From contig OY969912.1 in assembly GCA_963704505.1 (NCBI GenBank), positions 1,860,001 through 1,924,000 of the forward strand: 64,000 bases of DNA. The letters run 5' to 3'. The notes under the pieces were generated by a model. It searched no databases, was not told the origin of the DNA, and saw nothing but the letters and a program-made list of their open reading frames with translations. Made by a program: the position numbers and the translations under genes. Positions 8,001 through 15,953 of the stretch are shown here, one piece after another. The first letter of the stretch is position 1, and each line of letters opens with the position of its first letter. Source of the DNA: VRUE01 sp963704505. GTDB taxonomy: Bacteria > Actinomycetota > Thermoleophilia > Solirubrobacterales > 70-9.

Positions 8001-8978
8001 ATGGGGTCATCAAGGAAGCACTCGGCAGGGGAGGTTTGGCGCCTCGCGGGTTCACAGCACGGCGTAGTGGCTCGGCGGCAGTTGCTCGAGATGGGGCTCA
8101 GCGAGCAAGCGATCCAGCACCGCCTGGTCAGGGGACGCCTGTTCCGGGTCGGGCGCGGCGTCTATGCGGTTGGCCGGCCGGGACTGTCCAGGAACGGCCG
8201 CTGGATGGCCGCTGTCCTGGTGGCCGGGCCCGGCGCGGTCCTCAGCCACTGGAGCGCGGGGGCATTGCTCGGCGTCTGTATTGAGAGACGAGCGATCGAA
8301 GTATCAGTGCGCACATGTTCTGACAGGGGGCGGAAGTGGCGGGGGCGGGGAGGTGTGGTGGGCCGGGATGGCGTCCTCGTCCATCGCCGGGAGGGGTTGG
8401 AGGAGAAGGACGTGATCGTCCGGGCGGGCATCCGATTGACGTCGCCGGTGCGGACGCTCGTCGATCTGGCGGCAACGAGCGAGCCTGGCTCGATCGAGCG
8501 GATGGTCAACGAGGCGGATCGGCTGGATCTTGTCGACCCTGAGACCCTGCGGACCGCGCTGGAGGATCACCGGGGGCAGCGGGGCGTGGCGCGGCTGCGG
8601 ACTGTGATCGATCCCCGGACCTTCCGCCGCACCAGGTCCGGACTGGAGCGGGCTTTCCTGCGCATCGTCGAGCGGGCGGAGCTTCCGACGCCGGTCACCC
8701 AGGCACGGCTGAACGGATTCGAGGTCGACTTCTACTGGCCCGACCTCGGGTTGGTGGTCGAGACCGACGGGCTGCGCTATCACCGCACAGCGGCCAGGCA
8801 GGTCGGTGACCGGCGACGGGACCAAGCTCACACCGCGGCCGGAATGACGCCACTGCGATTCACCGAAGCCCAGATCGCCTTCGAGGTCCCGCATGTGATC
8901 GAGACCCTCCGAACGGTCGTAGGCCGCCTGCGGGCGGTCCATGCGAGCACAAGGTTGGAGATCGCGGGCGACGCCTAA
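8001..8978 (+). CDS. AbiEi-like winged-helix plus DUF559 (PD-(D/E)xK-like) protein
   Basis: A 325-aa soluble protein. The N-terminal third (residues about 10-60: GVVARRQLLEMGLSEQAIQH followed by RLVRGRLFRVGRGVYAVG) looks like the helix-turn-helix start of AbiEi-type antitoxin and related transcriptional regulators. The C-terminal domain (about 215-310) carries VDFYWPDLGLVVETDG, with Asp243, Glu254 and Asp256 placed as in DUF559/Vsr-like nucleases. No toxin gene is adjacent, so it does not look like half of a type IV toxin-antitoxin pair. Orphan copies of this architecture are, from memory, common in actinobacteria; the function is unknown. Confidence 0.75.
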   Translation: MGSSRKHSAGEVWRLAGSQHGVVARRQLLEMGLSEQAIQHRLVRGRLFRVGRGVYAVGRPGLSRNGRWMAAVLVAGPGAVLSHWSAGALLGVCIERRAIEVSVRTCSDRGRKWRGRGGVVGRDGVLVHRREGLEEKDVIVRAGIRLTSPVRTLVDLAATSEPGSIERMVNEADRLDLVDPETLRTALEDHRGQRGVARLRTVIDPRTFRRTRSGLERAFLRIVERAELPTPVTQARLNGFEVDFYWPDLGLVVETDGLRYHRTAARQVGDRRRDQAHTAAGMTPLRFTEAQIAFEVPHVIETLRTVVGRLRAVHASTRLEIAGDA

Positions 8979-8988
8979 GCTCTGATCG

Positions 8989-9909
8989 ATGGCCGAATTG
9001 CCGAAGAGCGCCCGGATCCGCGAGGTCGGCCCCCGCGACGGCTTCCAGAACGAGCCGGAGACGATCGCCACCGCCGACAAGGTGAGGCTGATCGACATGC
9101 TCTCCTCCACCGGGCTGGGGCGGATCGAGGTCACTTCGTTCGTCCGCCCTGACGTGATTCCGCAGCTCTCCGACGCCGAGCAGGTCCTCGACCGAATCGA
9201 GCGCCGTGACGGTGTCTCGTTCTCGGTGCTGATCCCCAACGAGCGCGGGCTCGAGCGCGCCCTGCAGCGCCGCGACCGCTTCGACGAGATCAACGTCTTC
9301 CTCTCCGCCTCGGAGACCCACAATCGCAAGAACGTCAACCGCTCGATCGAGGAGTCGCTCTCCGGGCTCGAGGCCACCCTGGCGAGCGCCGGTGAGGCGG
9401 GCCTGCGCCGCGAGGGCGTGATCTCGGTCTCCTTCGGGTGCCCCTACGAGGGCGAGGTGCCGCCGGAGCGCGTCTTCGGCATCGCCGAGCGGCTCGTCGC
9501 GGCGGGCTGCGACGAGATCGGCTTCGGCGACACGACGGGCATGGCCAACCCGCGCCAGGTCCACGAGTTCTTCGCCGCCGCCCGCGAGCGGCTTGCGGGC
9601 GTCGAGCTGACCGCCCACTTCCACAACACCCGCGGCCAGGGCCTCGCCAACGTGCTCGCCGCGGTCGAGGAGGGCGTCGGCTCCTTCGAGGCGAGCTTCG
9701 GCGAGCTCGGCGGCTGCCCGGTGCCGCCCGGGTCGACCGGCAACATCGCCAGCGAGGACCTGGTCTCGATGCTCGACGAGATGGGAATCGAGACCGGGGT
9801 GGACCTGCCGCGCCTGGTCGAGGCCTCGCGGGCGGCGCAGGAGGTCCTCGCCCGCCCGCTCGGCTCGCACGTCCTGCGCGCCGGGCCGGTGAACTGGCAC
9901 CGCAGCTAA
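8989..9909 (+). CDS. mvaB: Hydroxymethylglutaryl-CoA lyase
   Basis: A 306-aa TIM-barrel lyase of the HMGL/DRE family that splits HMG-CoA into acetoacetate and acetyl-CoA, the last step of leucine breakdown. IREVGPRDGFQNE holds the catalytic Arg and metal Asp (RDG), the HFHNTRG segment supplies two metal-binding His, and LGGCPVPPGSTGN is the lyase signature around the catalytic Cys, slightly divergent from the usual GGCPYAPGATGN. ATG 8989 lies 10 nt after the preceding stop. With the carboxyltransferase downstream and acetoacetyl-CoA synthetase opposite, the context is acyl-CoA and ketone-body catabolism. Confidence 0.92.
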   Translation: MAELPKSARIREVGPRDGFQNEPETIATADKVRLIDMLSSTGLGRIEVTSFVRPDVIPQLSDAEQVLDRIERRDGVSFSVLIPNERGLERALQRRDRFDEINVFLSASETHNRKNVNRSIEESLSGLEATLASAGEAGLRREGVISVSFGCPYEGEVPPERVFGIAERLVAAGCDEIGFGDTTGMANPRQVHEFFAAARERLAGVELTAHFHNTRGQGLANVLAAVEEGVGSFEASFGELGGCPVPPGSTGNIASEDLVSMLDEMGIETGVDLPRLVEASRAAQEVLARPLGSHVLRAGPVNWHRS

Positions 9910-9912
9910 TCG

Positions 9913-9956
9913 CATCAAGTTCGCCAGGCAGCGCATGGAGAACTTGATGGGCTGCC
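9913..9956 (+). repeat. Two interleaved inverted repeats between mvaB and the carboxyltransferase gene
   Basis: A perfect 10-bp inverted repeat, CATCAAGTTC (9913-9922) with GAACTTGATG (9940-9949), starts 3 nt after the mvaB stop. Inside its loop, GGCAGC (9927-9932) is complementary to GCTGCC (9951-9956), just outside the first stem. The topology is that of an H-type pseudoknot. It may be a terminator or an RNA control element. Confidence 0.5.
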
Positions 9957-9961
9957 GAGAT

Positions 9962-9993
9962 GGCGGGGGTGAATGGGCGCGGCGGGGGTGAAT
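9962..9993 (+). repeat. 13-bp direct repeat upstream of the carboxyltransferase start
   Basis: GGCGGGGGTGAAT occurs at 9962-9974 and again at 9981-9993, ending 12 nt before the start codon. Two exact copies 19 bp apart could be a tandem regulator site or a local duplication of the translation-initiation region. Confidence 0.4.
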
Positions 9994-10005
9994 AGGCTCT
10001 CGGCC

Positions 10006-11526
10006 ATGGCGGATTTCCAGCAGGCTCTCGAGGCGGCCCTCTCCGGAGGTCCCGAGCGCCACCACGAGAAGACGGCCCAACAGGGCAAGCTGCCGGTGCG
10101 TGAGCGGGTCGAGCGGCTGATCGACCCCGGCTCCCTGGTCGAGGAAGGGCTGCTCGCCAACTGGGACGAGGACGGCCTCGGCGCCGACGGTGTGATCACC
10201 GGGCTGGCGACGATCGACGGCCGCCGCGTGGCGCTGATGGCGAACGACCCGACCGTCAAGGCCGGCTCCTGGGGGCCGAAGACGGTCGAGAAGATCCTCC
10301 GCATCCAGGAGCGGGCGCTGGCCCGCCAGGTTCCGCTCCTCTACCTGGTCGACTCGGCCGGGGCGAGGATCACCGACCAGGTCCAGATGTTCCCCGGCCG
10401 TCGCGGCGCCGGCCGCATCTTTCACAACGAGGTGCGGCTCTCCGGCCAGGTCCCGCAGGTCTGCCTGCTCTTCGGCCCCAGCGCCGCCGGCGGCGCCTAC
10501 ATCCCGGCCTTTTGCGACGTCGTGATCATGCGCGACGGCAACGCCTCGATGTACCTGGGGTCGCCGCGGATGGCCGAGATGGTGATCGGCGAGACGGTCA
10601 GCCTCGAGGAGATGGGCGGCGCCAAGATGCACACCGGGGTCTCCGGCTGCGGGCACTTCCTGGTCAAGAGCGACGAGGAGGCGATCGACCTGGCGCGGCG
10701 CTACCTCTCCTTCATGCCCGGCAATTGGCGCGAGCAGCCGACCCTGGCGCCTCCCGCCGCGCCGGCCTCCGACGCCTCGATCGCCGAGATCGTCCCCGCC
10801 GACGAGAACCAGCCCTTCGACATGCGAGAGGTCCTCGACGTGCTGCTCGACGCCGACTCCCTCCTCGAGGTCCACAAGCGCTGGGCGAAAGAGCTGATCG
10901 TCGGCTACGGCCGGATCGACGGGCGCGCGATCGGCGTCGTCGCGAACCAACCCAGGCAGAAGGGGGGAGTCCTCTTCGTCGATTCGGCCGACAAGGCCGC
11001 CCGCTTCATCCAGACCTGCAACGCCTTCAACGTCCCGCTGCTCTTCCTCGCCGACGTCCCCGGCTTCATGATCGGCACCGCGGTCGAGCGCCAGGGGATC
11101 ATCCGCCACGGGGCGAAGATGATCAGCGCCGTCTCCGAAGCGACCGTCCCCAAGCTCAGCGTGATCGTCCGCAAGGCCTACGGCGCGGGGCTCTACGCGA
11201 TGGCCGGGCCGGCATTCGAGCCCGACTGCTGCATCGCCCTGCCGAGCGCCTCGATCGCCGTGATGGGGCCGCAGGCGGCCGTCAACGCCGTCTTCTACAA
11301 CCAGATCCAGGCGATCGAGGACGAGGACGAGCGCGAGGCCTTCGTCGCCGCCAAGCGCGACGAGTACGCGGCCGACATCGACATCCTCCACCTCGCCTCC
11401 GAGCTCGTCGTCGACGCGGTCGTCCAGCCCGACGACCTGCGCGCCGAGCTGGTCCGGCGCTTCGAGCACGCGGCCGGCAAGGAGCGCTCCTTCGCCACCC
11501 GCCGCAATCCCGTCACCCCCGCCTGA
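10006..11526 (+). CDS. Acyl-CoA carboxylase, carboxyltransferase (beta) subunit
   Basis: A 506-aa biotin-dependent carboxyltransferase that moves CO2 from carboxybiotin to an acyl-CoA. GPSAAGGAYIPA is the N-terminal crotonase-fold oxyanion motif, and LADVPGFMIGTAVERQGIIR with VRKAYGAGLYAMAG is the C-terminal one. The wording around MFPGRRGAGRIFHNEVRLSG and the YGAG segment resembles methylcrotonyl-CoA carboxylase beta chains as much as propionyl-type ones; next to HMG-CoA lyase, a leucine-pathway role is attractive but unproven. No alpha/biotin subunit is adjacent. ATG 10006 is preferred over the upstream in-frame ATG 9973, which lies in the repeat region and has no homology. Confidence 0.88.
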   Translation: MADFQQALEAALSGGPERHHEKTAQQGKLPVRERVERLIDPGSLVEEGLLANWDEDGLGADGVITGLATIDGRRVALMANDPTVKAGSWGPKTVEKILRIQERALARQVPLLYLVDSAGARITDQVQMFPGRRGAGRIFHNEVRLSGQVPQVCLLFGPSAAGGAYIPAFCDVVIMRDGNASMYLGSPRMAEMVIGETVSLEEMGGAKMHTGVSGCGHFLVKSDEEAIDLARRYLSFMPGNWREQPTLAPPAAPASDASIAEIVPADENQPFDMREVLDVLLDADSLLEVHKRWAKELIVGYGRIDGRAIGVVANQPRQKGGVLFVDSADKAARFIQTCNAFNVPLLFLADVPGFMIGTAVERQGIIRHGAKMISAVSEATVPKLSVIVRKAYGAGLYAMAGPAFEPDCCIALPSASIAVMGPQAAVNAVFYNQIQAIEDEDEREAFVAAKRDEYAADIDILHLASELVVDAVVQPDDLRAELVRRFEHAAGKERSFATRRNPVTPA

Positions 11527-11538
11527 GCCACCGGAGGA

Positions 11539-13517
11539 TCAGGCCTCGAGTCGAGCCGCCATCTCTGTGAAGTAGTCGAGCGCCGCCGGATTGGCGAGCG
11601 AGTCGCGGCTCGCCGCCCGCTCGACGGGGGTGCCCATCAGGATTCGTTTGACCGGCACCTCGAGCACCTTGCCGCTCAGGGTCCGTGGGACCTCCTCGAT
11701 CTGGAAGACCTCATCGGGGACGTGCCGCGGTGAGCAGCGGCTGCGGATTTCCTTGGCGAGACGGGAGCGAAGGTTGTCGTCGAGCACGGCGCCCTCGCGG
11801 AGGACTACGAAGAGCGGCATCCAGCCCTCGGTCCCCTCCCGGGGCAGGTCGACGACCAGCGCGTCGAGGACCTCGTCGAGGGCGAGGACCGCCCGGTAGA
11901 TCTCACTGGTTCCCATGCGGATCCCGGCGCGGTTGATGGTCGAGTCGGAGCGCCCGTAGATGACCGCGGTCCCGCGAGAGGTGATTTCGATCCAGTCGCC
12001 GTGGCGCCAGAAGCCCGGGTACATCTCGAAGTAGCTGGCCCGGTAGCGGCTGCCGTCCTCGTCGCCCCAGAGGAAGACCGGCATCGAGGGCATCGGCTCG
12101 GTGACGACGAGCTCGCCGACCTCGTCGATGACCGCGTCGCCATCCTCGTCCCAGGCCTCGACCGCGGCGCCGAGCGCCCGCGCCTGGAGCTCACCGCGGT
12201 AGACCGGCAGCAGCGCGCAGCCGCCTACGAAGGCGGTGCAGAGGTCGGTGCCGCCGCTGGTCGAGAACAGCCAGGTGTCGGCGCCGAGGTGCTCGTAGAC
12301 CCAGTCGAATCCCTCCGGCGCCAGTGGGCTGCCGGTCGAGCCGAGCGCCTTCAGCCGGCTCAGGTCGCGGCCCGCGCCGGGCTCGACCCCATCCTTCATG
12401 CAGGCGGCGACATAGGCGGCGCTGGTCCCGAACATGGTCACCCCGGCACGCTCGGCGAGGTCCCAGAGCACCCCCATGTCGGGATGGCCGGGGCTGCCGT
12501 CGTAGAGGACGATCGCGGCCCTGGTGAGCAGCCCGGAGACGATGAAGTTCCACATCATCCAGCCGGTCGTCGTGAACCAGAAGAGGCGGTCTCCAGGGTG
12601 CGCGTCGACGTGCAGGTTGAGCTTCTTCAGGTGCTCGAGCAGGATGCCGCCGTGGCCCTGGACGATCGCCTTCGGCAGGCCGGTCGTCCCCGACGAGTAG
12701 AGGACCCAGAGCGGGTGGTCGAAGGGGACGCGCTCGAAGGTGAGCTCGACGCCCTCGCCGCCCGCGCGCAGCTCGGCCCAGGTGGTCGCCTCGCGCAGGG
12801 AGCCGAGGTCCGGGTTGGCCTCGAGGTAGGGGAGGACGACCGTCCGCTCCAGGCTCGGCATCGCGCCCTGCAGCTCGGCGAGGACGTCGCGGCGGTCGAA
12901 TCTCTTGCCGCCGTAGCTGTAGCCGTCGACCGCGAAGAGGACCTTGGGCTCGATCTGGGCGAAGCGGTCGACAACGCTGGCCGGCCCGAAGTCCGGCGAG
13001 CAGCTCGACCAGGTGGCGCCGATCGAGGCGGTGGCGAGGAAGGCGACGATCGCCTCGGGGATGTTCGGCATGTAGGCGGCGACCCTGTCGCCGCGCCCTA
13101 CCCCGAGGGCCCGAAGGCCGGCGGCGACCTCGGCGACCTGCCGGCGCAGCTCCCCCAGGTCAACTGGTCGAGGTCGCGCAGCTCCGAGGCGTGCAGGATC
13201 GCCGCCTCGTCGGGGTCGTCCTTGCCGGCGAAGACGTGCTCGGCGTAATTGAGGCTGGTGCCCTCGAACCAGCGGGCGCCCGGCATCGCGTGGGAGCTCA
13301 GGACCACGGCGGCCTCGCCGTCGGCGCGGACCTCGAAGAAGTCCCAGATCGAGGCCCAGAAGCCCTCGACGTCCTCGACCGACCAGCGCCAGAGCTCGTC
13401 GTAGCCGCCGAACTCGAGGGCCCGCTCGGCGGCCAGCCAGCGCATGAACTCGGTCAGCCGTGAGCGCTCGACCAGCTCCGCGCTCGGCTCCCAGAGCTTC
13501 TCCGGGGCGCCGCTCAC
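11539..13517 (-). pseudogene. aacS: Acetoacetyl-CoA synthetase, interrupted by one frameshift
   Basis: Acyl-adenylate-forming ligase that activates acetoacetate to acetoacetyl-CoA. Two frames together give the usual length of about 659 aa. 13098-13517 encodes the N-terminal 139 codons (EKLWEPSAELVERSRLTEFM, ARWFEGTSLNYAEHVF) and 11539-13071 continues with MPNIPEAIVAFLATASIGAT and the AMP-binding loop YSSGTTGLPKAIVQGHGG. The frame breaks in the five-G run at 13152-13156 (minus strand TGGGGGAG): one extra G restores WGELRRQVAEVAAGLRALGV and joins the halves. It could be a real null allele or a homopolymer sequencing error. GTG 13517 overlaps the stop of the MBL hydrolase gene upstream. Confidence 0.85.
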
Positions 13518-14311
13518 AGGTAGTGGGGGTCGTGAGAGCAGATCAGATCGATCTCTTCACCGTGGCGCGCGCTGAGCTCCCGCAGCCGTTCCTGATTGGC
13601 CCGTCGCTGCTTGTTGTCGGCTCCGTTGAGGAGCTGGAAGAAGCGCAGCCCGGGCGGGCAGTGGGGCGGATTGGCGACCTCACCGTGGTGGAAGTAGGAG
13701 TCGCCGCAGTGCATCAGCCATCCGTCGCCGGTGTCGACCGCGACGGCGCAGTGGCCGCGCGAATGGCCGACCAGCGGCACGAGCACCACGTCGAGGCCGG
13801 TCCCGGGCAGGATTCGGACTCCCTCGAAGCCGAACCAGTCATCGCCGCCGGTCGAATGCCGGACCCATTTGGGCCCGTGCGCCCAGTGCGACTTGCGGTA
13901 GCGCTCGCGTTCGCGCAGCGAGGGGTCGAGCGCCTCCTCGAGCTCGCGGGCGAAGACATGGACCTCGGCTTCGGGGAAGTCAGGCAGCCCGCCGGAGTGG
14001 TCGGGGTCGAGGTGGGTGGCGACGATCCGCCGGACGTCGGCGGGGTCGAAGCCCAGTGCCTTGACCTGCTCGAACGCCGTCTCCCGCGCTTCGGCCCGCG
14101 GTCGCATCACCTTGAACGCGACGCCGAGCTGAGCCGGGTTGCGGGTGTCGTCGACGCCGAATCCGGTGTCGACGAGGACCAATCCGTCGTCGGACTCGAT
14201 CAGCAGGCAGTGGCAGACGAACTCGGCGGGCTCGAGCCAGCCGCCCTCGCCTGCGAAGAGACGCCGGCCGTGGGGGCAAAGCGTCCCGCAGTTCAGGTGG
14301 TGGACCCTCAT
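13514..14311 (-). CDS. MBL-fold metallo-hydrolase, lactonase-like
   Basis: A 265-aa metallo-beta-lactamase-fold enzyme. The metal site reads H100-L-D102-P-D104-H105 in ATHLDPDHSGG, so the second His of the usual HxHxDH is replaced by Asp, as also seen in some lactonase-like relatives. Further ligands are the His in VGHSRGHCAV and the Asp in MHCGDSYF. The closing CSHDPHYL fits AHL-lactonase/AttM-like proteins. Its stop overlaps the GTG of acetoacetyl-CoA synthetase (GTGA), so the hydrolase is the upstream member of a two-gene operon. A lactone or thioester substrate linked to acetoacetate metabolism is an inference only. Confidence 0.8.
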   Translation of the reverse strand: MRVHHLNCGTLCPHGRRLFAGEGGWLEPAEFVCHCLLIESDDGLVLVDTGFGVDDTRNPAQLGVAFKVMRPRAEARETAFEQVKALGFDPADVRRIVATHLDPDHSGGLPDFPEAEVHVFARELEEALDPSLRERERYRKSHWAHGPKWVRHSTGGDDWFGFEGVRILPGTGLDVVLVPLVGHSRGHCAVAVDTGDGWLMHCGDSYFHHGEVANPPHCPPGLRFFQLLNGADNKQRRANQERLRELSARHGEEIDLICSHDPHYL

Positions 14312-14368
14312 CCCGGCGGCGAGTCTATTGGGCGACCTGACGGGGCCGCGGTCTATCGTTGGCGCCGC

Positions 14369-14452
14369 GCCGGAGTGGCGGAATTGGCATACGCGATCGA
14401 CTCAAAATCGATTGCCCTTGCGGGCTTGTGGGTTCGAGTCCCACCTCCGGCA
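14369..14452 (+). tRNA. tRNA-Leu (CAA)
   Basis: An 84-nt class II tRNA. Acceptor GCCGGAG pairs with CTCCGGC, the anticodon loop is CTCAAAA with anticodon CAA between ATCGA and TCGAT stems, there is a long variable arm (GCCCTTGCGGGC), and the T-loop is TTCGAGT. Discriminator A; no encoded CCA. Confidence 0.96.
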
Positions 14453-14499
14453 TCGAGCGGCGCTCTTTCGCCTTGGGCGAAGAGCCGCCGCGGCGCGAC

Positions 14500-15042
14500 T
14501 CAGGCGGGCTGCGGCGCGCCGTTCTCGGGAGGGGCGCCGGCGCCGTAGTCTTCGCCGGAGCCGATCAGCCGTTCCTCCTCGACGTGCCACTCCTGGTTGA
14601 AGCCGTAGAGGGCAGCGGCGATCAGGACGATCTGCAGGAGGGCGAGGATCACGACCAGGAGGCCGATCACCGGACTCGGGATCAGGCCGTCTTCGAATCC
14701 GGCCTTGTCACGGGCGAACCAGCTGTTGGCGCCGACCGCGCAGAGGATCGCGAGGATGATCGAAAGCGCCGCCGCCACCGGCAGGATGCCGCGGTTCCAG
14801 CGCAGCACCAAAAAGCCGAAGAAGGCGTAGAGGATGCCGTAGATCAGCGTCATCACCGCCATCCCGGTTCCACCCGACATCAGCGAGAAGCCGGTGATCG
14901 CGATCAGGATCGCCAATGCCGCGGTCGCCCAGAGCAGCAGGACGATCACGATTTTCGTCGTGGCCGATCCAGCTTTCTCCCGATTGGGACGCCAGAGCTC
15001 GTACCCCGGCCTTACCTCTCCCACGCTCACGCCGACGATCAT
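14500..15042 (-). CDS. Four-helix integral membrane protein, unknown function
   Basis: A 180-aa protein with about four hydrophobic segments (residues near 30-52, 60-80, 86-105, 122-145) and a charged Glu/Gly/Pro-rich C-terminal tail. No family recognised. The start is taken as ATG 15042; GTG codons 3 and 5 residues later are also possible starts. It sits between two tRNA-Leu genes on the opposite strand and has no obvious operon partner. Confidence 0.65.
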   Translation of the reverse strand: MIVGVSVGEVRPGYELWRPNREKAGSATTKIVIVLLLWATAALAILIAITGFSLMSGGTGMAVMTLIYGILYAFFGFLVLRWNRGILPVAAALSIILAILCAVGANSWFARDKAGFEDGLIPSPVIGLLVVILALLQIVLIAAALYGFNQEWHVEEERLIGSGEDYGAGAPPENGAPQPA

Positions 15043-15103
15043 AGAATCTATGTGCGACGACGCGGCGTTTGCCGTGCGTTAAGCCCTCGAATGGGCACGT
15101 CCT

Positions 15104-15187
15104 GCGGGCGTGGCGGAATTGGTATACGCGCCAGGTTTAGGTCCTGGTGGGCTTCGGCCCGTGGGGGTTCAAGTCCCTCCGCCCGCA
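15104..15187 (+). tRNA. tRNA-Leu (TAG)
   Basis: An 84-nt class II tRNA. Acceptor GCGGGCG pairs with CGCCCGC, CCAGG/CCTGG form the anticodon stem around TTTAGGT (anticodon TAG), the variable arm is GGGCTTCGGCCC, and the T-loop is TTCAAGT. Discriminator A; no encoded CCA. Confidence 0.96.
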
Positions 15188-15209
15188 TCTGGTTACATAG
15201 CCGCCTTCA

Positions 15210-15283
15210 GGGGCAGTGGCCCAACTGGCTAAGGCACCGGTCTCCAAAACCGGCGATTCCAGGTTCGAGTCCTGGCTGCCCCG
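15210..15283 (+). tRNA. tRNA-Trp (CCA)
   Basis: A 74-nt tRNA. Acceptor GGGGCAG pairs with CTGCCCC, the anticodon stem CCGGT/ACCGG surrounds loop CTCCAAA (anticodon CCA), and the T-loop is TTCGAGT. Discriminator G. It lies 22 nt after tRNA-Leu(TAG), so the two may be co-transcribed. Confidence 0.96.
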
Positions 15284-15318
15284 TTCGATTGTCCGCCGCG
15301 TCTGATCAGGGAGAGCTC

Positions 15319-15942
15319 ATGCAGAGAATCAAGGGAAAGATCACCTTCGCCAACGTGGTTGCCTCGCTGGCGCTTTTCGTGGCCCTCGGTGGCGGCGCCT
15401 ACGCGGCGACGCAGCTGCCTAAGAACAGCGTCGGCACCAAGCAGCTGCAGAAGCTGGCGGTGACGCCGGCGAAACTCAGCGCCGCCTCCAAATCAGCGCT
15501 GACCGGCGCTGAAGGGCCTCATGGCCCAGTCGGCGCGCGGGGGCCGATGGGTTTAAAAGGGGACAGGGGCGAAACGGGGCCGGCAGGCAACCTCAACACC
15601 GAACTGCGTCGTGACGTGACTCTTCGCGGTCGCTTCCACGTTGATGCCGTTGCGGGCAAAGCGCTCGACGAACACTTCGACAGCATTTCCTTCGGGTTTC
15701 AACTGGCCGCCTCTCCCCAGCTCCAGGTCATCCAAAAAGGCTCGGGGGGCAGCCCCGAATGCCCCGGCTCGGTCGCCGAACCTCGCGCCGGCCCCGGCTA
15801 CCTGTGCCTGTACGCCGATGAAGAAAAAAACCTGGAACTCGAGGGCGCCAGTCCTTTCGCCTTCGGCGCCGACGTCGTCGCCGTCGCGAAGAAAGCGGGC
15901 CTGTACGTCTTCTCCGGCTCCTGGGCCGTCACCGGAAGCTAG
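15319..15942 (+). CDS. Exported collagen-like repeat protein
   Basis: A 207-aa protein with an N-terminal signal/anchor helix (residues about 10-30, VVASLALFVALGGGAYA), then TQLPKNSVGTKQLQKLAV, a leader I associate with many exported Thermoleophilia proteins. A collagen-like Gly-X-Y run of nine triplets lies at about residues 63-90 (starts GAEGPHGPVGARGPMG). The remaining 115 residues look like a small beta domain with two Cys (SPECPG, GYLCLY) that may form a disulfide. ATG 15319 follows the ribosome site AGGGAGAG. The gene begins 36 nt after tRNA-Trp. A trimeric surface or extracellular protein is plausible. Confidence 0.8.
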   Translation: MQRIKGKITFANVVASLALFVALGGGAYAATQLPKNSVGTKQLQKLAVTPAKLSAASKSALTGAEGPHGPVGARGPMGLKGDRGETGPAGNLNTELRRDVTLRGRFHVDAVAGKALDEHFDSISFGFQLAASPQLQVIQKGSGGSPECPGSVAEPRAGPGYLCLYADEEKNLELEGASPFAFGADVVAVAKKAGLYVFSGSWAVTGS

Positions 15943-15953
15943 GCACTCGCGGC

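Noticed and set aside
8001..8978. Type IV toxin-antitoxin system
   Set aside because: No AbiEii-like nucleotidyltransferase toxin lies beside the AbiEi-like gene.
8860..11469. An 869-codon open frame antisense to mvaB and the carboxyltransferase
   Set aside because: The two sense genes are clear families; the antisense translation is compositionally biased and has no homology features.
14369..15283. tRNA cluster as an integration site for a mobile element
   Set aside because: No integrase, direct repeat of a tRNA end, or compositional break was found near the tRNAs.
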